From positions 92,120,070 through 92,184,069 of the forward strand of contig OX465282.1 in the NCBI GenBank assembly GCA_949987705.1: a stretch of 64,000 nucleotides of DNA, given 5' to 3'. Under the pieces are notes generated by a model. It did not search any database. It had not been told where the DNA came from and saw only the letters and a list, made by a program, of their open reading frames with translations. A program made the translations under genes and the position numbers. The first letter of the stretch is position 1, and each line of letters begins with the position of its first letter. The DNA is from Thereva unica. Lineage: Eukaryota; Arthropoda; Insecta; Diptera; Therevidae. Below, in pieces: positions 1 through 10,884 of this stretch.

Positions 1-1307
1 TGTCCACTGGTGATCTTTTAGTTTGCCTTACAGAGCACCTCCATCAAAGTTTGCATGGATCTGGTGAATCCAGTCTGGTTGCTTTGGATATCTCCAAGGC
101 TTTTGATAGAGTATGGCACTCAGCCTTGTTAGCTAAACTCAAAGCTATTGGAATTGACTCGCTTCTGTATAAGTGGGTTGAGAGTTTCCTTTCCGGCCGT
201 TCAATTAAGGTAGTATTGGATGGCGTCAAATCTGAATCTCACCCCATCTCTGCGGGAGTCCCCCAGGGGTCAATTTTATCACCGGCCCTATTTCTCATTT
301 TTATAAATGACCTACTTTCAGTCCCCTCCAACCCACTTCTCAGCTTCGCTGACCACCGTACTCTACGTTACTCGTACAGCTTCGATACAAGACGAACTCA
401 TGCCAGATCCTGTCTTGATGATCGTGAACTAATGTTCAACTCTATTAATAATGACATTGAACTCATTCTAGAGTGGGGAGAGAAGAATCGTGTTGAATTC
501 AACCCCACCAAAACCAAGTACTGTCTTATTTCAAAGAAAAAGATCAACACCTCACCATCCTTGAAAGTGGATGACGTGGTACTAAAGGCCGACCCATCCC
601 TACACATCTTAGGCGTGACTTTAGCCAAAGACTTGCGATGGAATGACCACATATTCCAAATCGCCAAACAAGGATCTCAGTGCTTGGGATTTCTTAAGAG
701 GTGCAAGTTCCTCCTCCAGCCATCGGCCCGTGCTGTTATTTATAAATCCTACATTTGGCCTCTTCTCGAATATAACTCCATCGTTTGGGGCGGCGCTCCA
801 ATAACCACCTTAGCATGGTTAGATAAGGTCCAAAAAAGGGCCCTTAAACTAATTGATGGCGACACCGTTTGCTCCACCATCGACCCCTTGAGCCACCGTA
901 GGAATGTAGCTGCACTGACAAAATTTTATCGCTACTTTCATAGTGACTGTTCCTCCGAGCTAAACGCTCTCCTGCCTCCACGGCAATACTATACCCGCAA
1001 CACCAGATTAGCCCACTCGTCTCATTCCCTCCACCTGCAACTCCCCCTTTCACGCACTCAACAAGATATGAATTCGTTTGTAAATCGAACAACTCGACTC
1101 CTACAACATCCAAAAGTTCAAACGCAGGGTTCATCACCACCTTCTTCAATACCCCCCCGTACCTTTATAATCCTTAACCTATTCCCCCACCCTCCCTTCC
1201 GTACTAAGCTTACTGCTAGACATTGCACCATGACATGACAAATGACTTGACGGACTGGTAGTACAAAGGGTGACTGCTGAGCTTAGCACTGCCACAGAAA
1301 AAAAAAC
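1..1307 (+). mobile_element. LINE-A copy 1: 3' part of a Jockey/CR1-like non-LTR retrotransposon
   Basis: An almost open frame from 51 to 1238 gives ~395 residues of reverse transcriptase and C-terminal region. Visible RT motifs are DISKAFDRVWH (~13-23), GVPQGSILSPALF (~69-81) and SFADH (~97-101), the last standing where FADD is expected, so the catalytic pair is broken. Downstream come the thumb-type LGVTLAKDLRW and the tail HRRNVAALTKFYRYFHSD. No RNase H follows, which suits the Jockey/CR1 group better than I or R1. The 3' UTR contains GACTGGTAGTACAAAGGG and ends in an A-run at 1299-1307. The copy runs off the window start, so its 5' extent is unknown. The lost YADD-type residue and frame changes near the end mark it as dead. 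The clade call is by motif only. Confidence 0.8.
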
Positions 1308-2510
1308 AATTCTAAAATTAAGTAAGCTTGGCTTTCCGCAAGCCCTTCTAGTATGGTTCCAGTCCTATTTAGCTGACAGGACCTACCAAGTTCTTTTTCG
1401 TGGTTCCAAATCAGTAACCATTGAAGCGACATCCGGTGTCCCTCAAGGAAGTCATCTTGGCCCTCTTCTCTTTATCTTTTCAATTGACGACATTGTTCCC
1501 TTGCTAGGACACTGTAGAATATTGATTTATGCTGATAACATCAAATTGTACCGTCACATAAAGAGTATTGAGGATTGCAAACTTTTGCAAGTTGACCTTG
1601 ACACCTTTTACTCTTGGTGTGCTAACAACAATCTGGTTCTTATATTGGTAAATGTGAAGTCATGACTTTTAGTAGGAGACGTGATCCTATAATTTTTAAC
1701 TACACCTTTTCTGGTGAGGGTATCCCTCGTGTTCATTTTGTTAAAGATCTCGAGATTAGATTTTGATAGTAAGCTGGATTTCTCCACACACATCAACTAT
1801 ATCTCTTCCAGAGGTAGTTTAGTCCTGGGTTTTATTAAAAGGTGGTCCAAAGAATTTAACAACCCCTTGATTACTAAACACCTATACATTTCCCTTGTCA
1901 GACCATTACTCGAATATGCGTCCCATGTTTGGTCTCCTCATTACAATTCGCATGTTAGAACTATTGAATTGGTTCAACGAAGGTTTGTTAGATTCGCATT
2001 GAATCATCTTACTTGGGAAAACCCAATAGTTCTTCCATCATATGAATCCCGGCTTAAGTTACTCAACTTAAGCTCTCTTCAAAAGCGTCGTGAGGTGGCC
2101 GATGTTGTATTTGTTCATCAGCTCCTTAATGGAATGGTTGACTCAGGTTTTCTAGGTCGCCGTGCATCGTTTAGAGAGAGTCGTTATAACCTGAGAGGAC
2201 CACCTCTTTTACAAATCAACTCCTCTAACACGAATTACGGCAGATTTGAACCTGTAAACCGTATGTTCATTAATGTAAATAATAATATTAATGTCTTTAG
2301 CGTGAGCATTGGTAAAGATGTCCTTAAAAGGAGTCTTTTAAATCTCACGTGACCACTTATGTTACCTGTTGCTTGCGTTGGTTACATGTTGATTTAATTT
2401 ACTAATTTTTATGTTTGCATGCTTAGTGTTGAGCCTAATCTCAGTGCTTGGTTGTGCTGAGTAGGTAAACCTTTCTTGGTTCAGCTAAGAAGTGCGCCTT
2501 CTGTATTAGA
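1308..2510 (+). mobile_element. LINE-B: 5'-truncated Jockey/CR1-type RT fragment
   Basis: This is a second, distinct non-LTR family starting right after the LINE-A A-run. The first frame (1308-1664) carries GVPQGSHLGPLLF and LIYADNIKLY, where YADN replaces YADD. After a frame break, 1747-2352 carries the C-terminal region with LGFIKRW, SLVRPLLEYASHVWSPHY and the tail RRASFRESRYNLRGPP. It ends TAA-free at a TGA near 2350, followed by ~150 bp of 3' UTR. The 5' end is lost before the AFD motif. The frameshift and the mutated catalytic motif make it inactive. The exact 3' end is uncertain because no clear A-tail was found. Confidence 0.75.
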
Positions 2511-2574
2511 AGGGTAAACTCTATTACTAACATAAGATATTAACTTTTTTGACAATTGCAAAAAATCGAATCGA

Positions 2575-3054
2575 AATGGAGACAATAATCAATAACAAGC
2601 TTATGGAATATGTTGGATCTAGTCAAATACTAGACGACAAGAAGACGGCTCTTATCTGAAAAGATGCGGCCTTCTTGTATGTCTAACGGAATACTTCCAC
2701 CAATAAATACATCACTTTGGTGAGTCTGTCCTGGTTGCTCTTGATATCTCCTTATTTTTTGATAGAGTATGGCACTCTGCTCTGTTTCTAAACTCAAAAC
2801 TTTTGGTATTGAATCTATTATTAAAAACAGGATTGAAAATTTTCTTTCTGGTCGTTCAGTCAAGGTAATATTGGATGGCGTCGAGTTAAACCACCGCACG
2901 ATCTCGCAGGTCTTCCCGGCCTTAATTCTATTACCAGCTCTTTTACTAGTTTTTACAAATTACTCGCTCCATCTCCCCGAAGCTCCCAGAATAATTTTAA
3001 TAACAAAGTAAGGTATGGAAGTAACGATCTATTTATAACATTCACTAACAACCC
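2575..3054 (+). mobile_element. LINE-A copy 2: degraded RT fragment
   Basis: The sequence parallels LINE-A copy 1. The segment around 2725-2790 matches 75-130 (gttgct, gatatctcc, gatagagtatggcactc), and 2840-2890 matches the FLSGRS / LDGV region. It has in-frame stops and frame changes and is clearly a pseudogene. It stops next to the inverted-repeat element at 3058. The 5' side resembles LINE-A copy 3 (around 10905-10945), which shows it retains sequence upstream of the part seen in copy 1. Confidence 0.65.
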
Positions 3055-3057
3055 TAA

Positions 3058-3474
3058 GGGCCGTTTTCACAATCTCCAGTTAAACTTTAACTCCAACAAT
3101 AACCAGCAGTTAGTTAAAAATTCCGTTTCACAATCTCTAGTTAGAGTCAATCTTTCAGTTAATTTACAACTGGAAGTTAATTTAACCGGACGAATTTCTC
3201 CTGGTTAACTAATTTAACTGAAAGTTTCACATTGGCGTTGACATTTTTGCACTTTACAAGTGTATTTTAATGAAAAGGAACACTTTTGACATTTGATGTA
3301 CTGTAAATATATGAAAACTAGTACCTACATTTTTACTTTAACTTCAGGTTTCTTAACTCATAGTTGGTGAAAATGAAATTTTTTACTGGCACTTTACGGT
3401 CACAGTTAAATTAACTATCAGTTTAGAAACTGGAAGTTTACTGACAGTTTAACCGGAGATTGTGAAAACGGCCC
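3058..3474 (+). mobile_element. PIF/Harbinger-like MITE (417 bp, TSD TAA)
   Basis: Terminal inverted repeats begin GGGCCGTTTTCACAATCTCC at the left and read the same in reverse complement at the right, with an inserted G and small changes. Directly flanking copies of TAA (3055-3057 and 3475-3477) form a 3-bp target duplication. TIRs starting GGGCC with a TWA duplication are characteristic of PIF/Harbinger. CAGTTAA-type motifs recur inside both arms. There is no coding capacity. Confidence 0.8.
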
Positions 3475-3643
3475 TAAATGGGATAACATGAGTCGGGCGC
3501 TATCTACTTGGCAACTATTTTCTGGTAATCGTGATATTGCTGACAGGGCTTTTACACAAAAACCTAGGAAAATGATGGCTCATCTGAGTAAAGAAAATTT
3601 TTCAGTTCAATGTCTTGTAATATGTAACGTGTAGAATGGTTTA

Positions 3644-3717
3644 CCACATGAGTATCTTCTACATTATCTACATGAGTTTCTTCTACATTATCTACATGAG
3701 TATCTTCTACATTATCT
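3644..3717. repeat. 24-bp minisatellite, three units
   Basis: Three head-to-tail units of about 24 bp read CTACATGAGTATCTTCTACA plus TTAT. The middle unit has TTT for TAT and the first starts CCACATG. No gene overlaps it. Confidence 0.8.
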
Positions 3718-4261
3718 TAGAGTGTCTGTCTGTGATTTCAAAATAATTGTCATTTTCTAAACTCATATGTCTGGCTGTCTGTCTGTTTGTCCGGGCTAAT
3801 CTTGGAAACGCCTAATCCGATTTTAAGACTTTCACGGCATGATTCAGTATGTTTTTAGGCGTTTAATCTATTGTTTCCCTCTGATCCGACAATCGGATCT
3901 GAACGAAAAAATGACTCGATAAATCGAAGAAATGCGAATGAAATGTGTCACTGTGAGGATATTGTTCTTACAATTAGAGACAACACTAGGGATCATTATG
4001 GTTTGCCATCTCCACAAATAAATCGATTGGTCTGAAGATAATGTAAACAGAGAATATATGGAACACAATGAACCAAAGTTAAACAATGAACCAGAAGCAG
4101 TCCATCAACGCATCACCAACAGTGTCAATACGAGCAGGCCCACCACAAAGGGGAGCAGCTGGGTCGATTTTCCCCGAGCACCGGGCCCCAGGCCAGAGGA
4201 GGGCCGAGAATAGAGTGAATCGCAAAAATTGAAAACCACACGTCTCCGCGTACTAATCGTC
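3718..4261. other. Unassigned spacer with a GC-rich patch
   Basis: No convincing coding frame was found. A GTCTGTCTGT-type run near 3775-3795 and a GC-rich patch at 4110-4215 stand out against the AT-rich surroundings. The patch may be a remnant of another repeat, but it was not recognised. Confidence 0.3.
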
Positions 4262-4754
4262 GGGGGCCTCGGTGGTCTAGAGGTAAGGCGCCTGACTGCT
4301 ATCCCAGAGGTCCCGGGTTCGAATCCCGGCCAGCCCCACGGTCCTTCGCCTTTTCCACTTTCCCACCCACATTACTTCCCTTCTTTCTTCTCCTCTCTTT
4401 ACATTCCTGATTCCTCCTGTCATAGCCTTCGCTAGTCCTTCCCCGCTCCACCAAGCGCATGTCATCGGTTGGCTGATGAGATTCAACTCGTTTCAGGAGG
4501 CATAACACTCCAGCGAGTTGTTTCTTCTCAAATGCCCCGATGCCAGAGTCGCGAAATGGTTGGAAGTAGGTGCAATAAAAAAAAAATAAAATATCGCGGC
4601 TAGGCTGCTGCAGCTCCTTCCTACTTCTCTGTCTCTTTCTACTCTCTATCTTCCGGCTAGAGCTGCTGTTCGACATTCTATACGAAAAAAATAGATTGTC
4701 GAACAGTACAAAGGGGCTTTCCCTAAGCCTCTAGTCTATCACATAAAAAAAAAA
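4262..4754 (+). mobile_element. tRNA-derived SINE, copy 1
   Basis: The 5' head is tRNA-like. A box-A match TGGTCTAGAGG lies at 4273-4283 and a perfect box B GGTTCGAATCC at 4316-4326, at pol III spacing. A ~400-bp body follows, and the element ends TATCACAT plus ten A's. The body and head recur in opposite orientation at 47805-48260, which shows this is a dispersed SINE and not a tRNA gene. The 3' tail (AGTACAAAGG, CTAAG, TCACATAAAA) resembles the tail of LINE-A copies near 12110-12140 and 14440-14478, so LINE-A is the likely source of the mobilising enzymes. No convincing anticodon stem can be assigned. Confidence 0.85.
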
Positions 4755-4903
4755 GGAGCCCCAAAACTGACTTGAAACCCAAAATGTCAAAACCGCCATA
4801 TCCCTGCGTTCTAATTGTCATGCAAACAGTAGTCAAGAGCCTGAAACACAGGCATGCAGTACGCTAAAGGATATGTTATATTGCTGTATGGATTCTTCTA
4901 CTC

Positions 4904-7428
4904 TTCTTCTTCTTTGTGCCCCTTTAATCCCTCATGGGACATAGGGCGGAAACAGTTGCCCTCCAGCGGACTCTGTTTTGCGCGACAGCTCTCAGCTCTG
5001 ACCAGGATCTCCCAGTTGTTGCGTCCTCTGCTAGTAGGGTCCTCCTCCACGTTGTTCTAGGTCTTCCAACTCGACGGGATCCTTGCGGGTTCCAGTCAAG
5101 GGCCTGTTTGGCTAGGTTTTCGTTATCGCGTCGCAAGGTGTGGCCAACCCAATTCCATTTCCTTCGCCTGATTTGGTCGTCTATCCTTTCTTGGCCGGCA
5201 CGGCGCCATAGCTCTTCATTTGAAATTCTATCTGGCCAGCGGATTTTTAGGATACGACGCAGGCATCTGTTGATGAAGACTTGTAGGCGCCCTGTGATGA
5301 ATTGGGTGACTTTCCATGTTTCGCAACCGTACAAAAGAACTGCCTTAACGTTGGAGTTGAACAGCCGCAATTTGGTGTTAGTTGAGATCTCCGTTGATCT
5401 CCATATGCGGAACAGGCATGCATATGCGCCTCGTGCTTTATTTATTCTGGAACTGACGTCTTCTTCTGTACCGCCATTTTCGGTAATAATGCTACCGAGG
5501 TAGCAGAATTTATCTACCAGTTCCACGTCACGGTTATTCAGCGCAGTTCGTTCAAGTGTGTTTGCATTTATCCGCATTTCTTTGGTTTTGTTCGGATTCA
5601 GCCTTAAGCCTGCTAGACTACTTTCTGTTGCCAAATTGTTTAACATGTTTTTTAGCTCCTGATGTCTGTGGGCCAGCAAACAGATATCATCCGCGTAGTC
5701 GAGGTCCTTAAGGCGGTCTAGCAAACCCCATTGTATGCCGCCTGTTCTATTATCTAGAGCGTCGACAAGGATGTCATTTATTACTATAAGAAATAGTAAT
5801 GGCGAAAGTAGACATCCTTGTCGTACTCCTGAATTCACCTCGAAGCTGTCGGATAATTTTCCATTATGGAGAACTCTGCATTTGGAATTGTTGTAAAGGG
5901 CTTTTTGGGTATTTTGACTATGATACCTTCCGTCCAATCCTCCGGAAAGGTACAGGTGTTCCATGCTATTTCCAGGATTGGCTGAAGCGCATCTGCTATG
6001 AGGCTTGAATCGGCTTTCAACAATTCTGCCGGGATGCCATCTTTTCCAGCTGCTTTACCATTGGCCATCGCATGAATTGCGGTTACTATTTCCGTCTTGG
6101 ATGGGGCCCGGGTGTTGATTCTTATCGGCTGTGCATTGTTGCTGTTTTCCTGAGGTTCCTGTGCAAGTGAACCATTCAGGGCGGCGAAGAAGTAATCTCT
6201 CCATCTTTGGAGTTGCTCCTCGTCGCTGCACAGCAGCCTCCCATCCGCACTCTTTACGGCATGCTTTTTAGTAGAGTGCTTTCCCGAGAGCTGTTTAGTA
6301 ATTTGGTACAGCACTTTACTGTTGCCTGTGTTTGCCGCGTTTTCCGCTTTTTCTGCGAGCTCATTTATCTGCTGCCTCTTATCACGCCGCACACTTCTCG
6401 TTACTTCCCGGTGTAATTGGGAATATTCCCGTTCAAGTTGGTGACGTCTTTCCGGGTCGCTTGTAGAGTTTACGTTATTTTTGAGGGCCCTCCTGCGTTC
6501 TATTTTTTGCCAGGTAGTGTCCGAGATCCAATGTTGCATGTTTCTCTGGACATAACCGACGCTTGTTTCCGCAGCCGTCAATATAGCGCCCTTTGTTCTA
6601 CTCCACAGCTCTTCAATATTTGTGTCGTCAGAAACGGTTTGCTGGTTTAATATTTGCTGCAGGTTTCCAGCAAATTCTCGCTTTTTAGCGGTCTCCTGCA
6701 GAAGGTCAACGTTAAACCGTCTACGGTTTATAACATCGCGTTGAACGTTTCTGATTGCAGCGATTCTAAGGCGAATAGTTGCTACTACCAAATGGTGGTC
6801 GCTTCCAGTGTCCGCTCCCCTGAAGCTCCTGACATCCTCCAGAATGGTTCTCCATCTGCGGCTGACGGCCACGTAATCTATCTGATTTCTCGTTCTACCA
6901 TCGGGTGATACCCAGGTCTCTTTGTGTATCTTCTTGTGGCAAAAGTAAGTCCCACCTACCATTAGTTGATGGGAACTACAAAAGTCAACGAAAAGCTCAC
7001 CATTGTTATTGGTAACTTGGCTTAGGCCTTGTTTTCCAATTGTTTGTTCAAGACCGGTGTTGTCGCGGCCGATTTGTGCGTTTAAGTCACCCATTAATAC
7101 AATGATGTCTCCCCTTGGAATAGAGCGAAAAACCTCATTCAGTCGCATATAGAACTCGTCTTTGATGTCATCTTCAGCGTCTTCAGTTGGAGCATAGCAT
7201 TGGACTACCGTAGTACTTCTTAGCCTGGTACGCAGGCGCACGGTAATAATCCTCTCAGAAACTGGTGACCAGCTAATGAGGCTGGACCTGGCTTCTTTGG
7301 TGAGTATTACGCCAACGCCACTCCTACGGCTTTCAGTTTCATTTCTCCCAGAATATAAGAAGGACTCACCATTTGGGCAGATATGTTCCCCCGCATCGGG
7401 CCATCTGGTCTCGCTAAGTCCCATGATC
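4904..7428 (-). mobile_element. RTE-clade LINE copy 2: 5'-truncated, internally deleted
   Basis: It is closely similar to the intact element at 34624-37903. The upstream frame (7424-5835) carries the endonuclease with GDLNAQIG, a NQIDYVAVS region and GSDHHLV, then the linker up to IPKK. The downstream frame (5964-4924) resumes at the ALYNNSKC position and carries GVRQGCLLSPLLF, DYADDICLL and the C-terminal region. About 330 bp are missing at ~5910, between a GGGCTTT and a TTTTGGGTATTTTG context; this removes RT motifs with the first catalytic Asp and shifts the frame. An 11-bp direct repeat TTCTTCTACTC flanks it (4893-4903 and 7429-7439). The insertion is 5'-truncated by ~50 codons. Confidence 0.9.
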
Positions 7429-7439
7429 TTCTTCTACTC

Positions 7440-7929
7440 ATCATATTTAAATATTAGACACTATTTTTCTTGCTTTCATTTTCCCAAAGACGTCGACGAC
7501 ATCATGATAGTCTATATTTCATGCCAGCCCTCGATCTATTGATAATATCATACATACATGATCTTAGATAACCAACCACGTCCAATATGCTGCTTCTTCA
7601 CCGCATCGAACGACAACCGGTCTATGTTTGTCCGTTTTCTTCGGCCCATACAATTCCTGAAAGCTTCAATAGGAGCATATTAACAGTGCTGCAAATTCAC
7701 TGCTCTTAGTAGTGCTTCGATTTTTTCCCGTTGGGATAGCTCTGGATTGATTCTGCCAAAAGAAAGATGACTATTGAGTCCCAGAGAAAAGCACAAGGGC
7801 CTGTCTACATAAAACTCGTTCCATTCTACACACTGGCTACACTAGATCACTTTAGGTTCATCCGCGAATAAAGAAGTGACCGTTCAGTATCTTCAGTGAG
7901 TGACAAAAGAAAATCAACATCTAAAAAGC
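7440..7929. other. No feature recognised
   Basis: AT-rich sequence without a convincing coding frame, inverted repeat or RNA signature. Confidence 0.4.
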
Positions 7930-8310
7930 CCAAAATTGTAAATTTTTATGCTGCCCACTGGGTGCCAATTTCGCAAAATATTATGAGCTTTTTTTGGGAA
8001 AAGTAAGTTCTGCGCAGGTTGCCAAATACCTGGGATCGCCAAAATCTACACGCACGAAACGTATATGATATGATTGGCTAGGTGTGTGTTGTGCACGTAG
8101 TATAAAATTTTCCGATAGCTGGTGGGTGCTAAACCTTTAATTTTAAAAAAACTTGTAGGTAACATATTTTTTTTACGAAAATGTCTTTATGTACCCAAAA
8201 TTATGTTTTGCAGATTTGTTCTTTGGCTGATTATACCTTTTCCTTATCCGGCGGCGGCGTTGCAACGCACGCGAGTTTTTGCTAATTTAATATAATCTTA
8301 AAAAAATACT
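7930..8310 (+). repeat. Dispersed repeat F, copy 1
   Basis: It shares blocks with 58805-59110. GGTGCCAATTTC matches GGTGCCAAATTTTC, GGCTAGGTGTGTGTTG matches GGCTAAGTGTGTGTTG, and GTTGCAACGCACGCG occurs in both (8258 and 59068 regions). The order is conserved with divergent spacers, so this is a dispersed repeat of unknown class and not unique sequence. No ORF or terminal structure was found. Confidence 0.6.
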
Positions 8311-8569
8311 GAAAAAATGTTTTATAAATACATGAGCATTTTCATTCATAAATTGACAGTACTCTGGAGCCGCAAGCAATCTCCCCATGCAGAAGCGTGC
8401 ATGCGACTGGCGGAAAACGTCAACCAACCTCAAATAATAATAAAGTGCCAGAAAAATACATTCTGCTCTAGCAATGCGCTTTGGCGACTGACAGCAAGTG
8501 ATTTGATAGGAAGAGCTAAAGGAACTTTCACAAGCCTTTAAACTTTTTTTAAGATGTTTGTACCCCAGC

Positions 8570-8905
8570 CTGCGCCAAATGTCACATATGTAGTTCGAAA
8601 ACAGCTGTACATAAATCCTATATTGCTAATTTGAATTTTGATGTTAAAAGTAAAAAAAAAATATTGATTCACTACGCATTTTTTTAGAGAAAAGAATGGT
8701 TGAAGTTGAAATTTTAGTGAAAAAAAAAAAACAAAATTCTGACTTTCCGTTTTAGATAGGCGGGAGTATTCTGCGTAGATTGCTACCTTATCCAAGAAAC
8801 TATATCTATTTCGTCCTTTTTAAGTATTTTTCCACCTCAGCTTATGTTGATCAGTTTACAAAAATACAGGGTGATATGTAAACCTATACCAAACAAATTT
8901 AAAGC
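8570..8905 (+). repeat. Dispersed repeat E, copy 1
   Basis: It shares blocks with 62160-62405. GGTTGAAGTTGAAATTTTAG, AGGCGGG-GTATTCTGCGTAGATTG and ACAAAAATACAGGGT-ATATGTAAACC-T occur in the same order. A shorter relic is at about 29890-29965. Class unknown. Confidence 0.65.
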
Positions 8906-10880
8906 ACTCCATCTATAGATTCTATAGTATTCATTAATCTAAGACTGCACACATAGGGCGAGTTCCGTGGATGGATCGGCTCGATGTCTCGGTCTCCTGG
9001 ATTTTGGAACAATTGAAAACCCAACAACATTTAGATTAGTGGATCGCTCCTTTACAATATCCAGGAGTCCAAGCGGCCAGTTCATTACCATCACATTCGA
9101 CACCCAACAAACTCCTCTCCGTGCTTTGGAACAGTAACAGGAACTGCAAAGTTTAATTTCTTAACTTAGGGTTTCACATAAAACAAGCAAAAGCGACAAG
9201 TTATTTTGGTCTTGATTCAATAAAATTTTCTTTTGGAAGTTTTGATATCGGTGCAGACCAACGCCTAAGCTAAAGCAATAATCCCATTCTTTTTATCATT
9301 GAAATATTTTATTGGGGCTAAGACTAGTGTTTTTCAGACCCAATAAATCCAGTTATTCAATTATAATTTATCTTCGTAAAAAGATTTTACAAATAATTTA
9401 ATTTCTCTTCATTAAAATTCGTCCTTAATCTGCTGTATTATTTATTAATGCTATTAAGTTATTATTTTCGATCCGTCATAACTGAATATCGTATAATGGC
9501 GCCTCTTAATATCTCTCATCCGGTCTCTTAGGACTTGTTTGTACACAAAACCTTTCAAAAATATCTTCATTCTCATCGTTAACAAAAACTTCTTAAGCGT
9601 TTAAAAAATAAAAATAATCATCGGCAAAGAAAACTCAGAAAAAACAACATAAATAAGCCCAGTATTTTTGCTTTAATAATTTCTGACATATATCTCACCT
9701 CCGCTCTCACTCCAACCTCTTGTTAAACAGCAACATTTGGCCTTGTACATAAAATATTTTGTTAAAGCTGCCCATTACGTCATCAAAGCCCAGAGAAAAG
9801 TTGTCGAAGTTTTTCCTCATCTCCCCATTGCCGGATATCGAACTAATCCCTAATTTGAAATATGTCGACACATTACATTCCCCACTGCCCACGCAGTGGA
9901 GTAAATTTTCCGCAAATTAGCAGGGAAATCCTTGTTTCTTAGCTACACTTTTCCGGGGGCCATCTTAAGACTACTTAAGATGCTTCTTCTTCAAGCTGTC
10001 TCATCCCCAAATATCTCTGGACCATGACATGACATGAGATATAACTGTCACTTGGAAGCGGTTTGTTGTCACAGGAATGCGCCATTGGGCCCCGGATTTG
10101 CACATGAAGTGCAACACTCGTTCCAATTGTCGAATTGCGAAACCGGTTAAATCGGTTCATTAGCCCGATGGATTTGTGTCTAGCTCTAGATCTAGATGTA
10201 CGAAATCAGATTCTATATTTACGATCTCTCCAACCGAAATCAAGTTGTGGCCGCGGTATTTTGGGATGGAATTTCTTATGTTTTTCGTATTATTTTAGGG
10301 GAGGGGTGCTGGGTGGTGGTATTAAGTTTTTCTTCTGCCTTGTTCTTGGGTGACTCAAAGATTCTGGGGATATTAAGATTATTTTATTGTAATAGCGTCG
10401 GAGCATAAATCATTGACGTTGTTGGACTATTGGACACATGGGCGACGTGGCCGTGGTGGAGATTATAGGGTCACTGACTTAGTAGAATTTTAAGGGCTCT
10501 TATTAATACTTTTGCTTTATTTTTGTTTTACTATTAAGAAAAGTTTTTTATTTAATAGATATTTTTGCTCCATTAATTTGCGATGAAATTGGTCACTAAC
10601 ATTATATTAATAGAAATCGCAAAATAAATTTTGTTAGTCATATAAATAAATACTTTGTCTAAAAATAAAGAGATTATAAGTATTTATTTCTGTTATATTG
10701 CTTGTGTAACAGGAATTGCTACTAATAATACTTGGCATTTTTAATTATAATTTGTCAAAATCACCAATTTAGTATGAAGAAAAAATAGTAAACTTGGATT
10801 TGCCACTAAGTCTGTCATACTTCAATGGAGTTGATTCAAACTTTTGGAAACTAGCCCATTTTCAGCCCATACCCACACAC
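8906..10880. other. No gene recognised
   Basis: AT-rich spacer. Short open frames at 10135-10408 and 9707-9892 have no recognisable domain and look incidental. An imperfect palindrome (AACCGGTTAAATCGGTT) lies at 10141-10157. Confidence 0.4.
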
Positions 10881-10884
10881 ACCA

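Noticed and set aside
3644..3717. CRISPR-like array
   Set aside because: The units are contiguous 24-bp tandem repeats without unique spacers, and the sequence is eukaryotic.
4262..4340. Functional tRNA gene (box A and box B present)
   Set aside because: It is the head of a ~490-bp repeat found again at 47805-48260. No proper anticodon arm is evident and the acceptor pairing is poor.
5799..7542. Several plus-strand open frames of 60-90 codons over the RTE copies
   Set aside because: They are antisense shadows of the RTE ORF. The same frames recur at 34656-37799 opposite the intact element.
10135..10408. Two overlapping ~70-codon frames
   Set aside because: No start context, domain or repeat evidence; probably chance.
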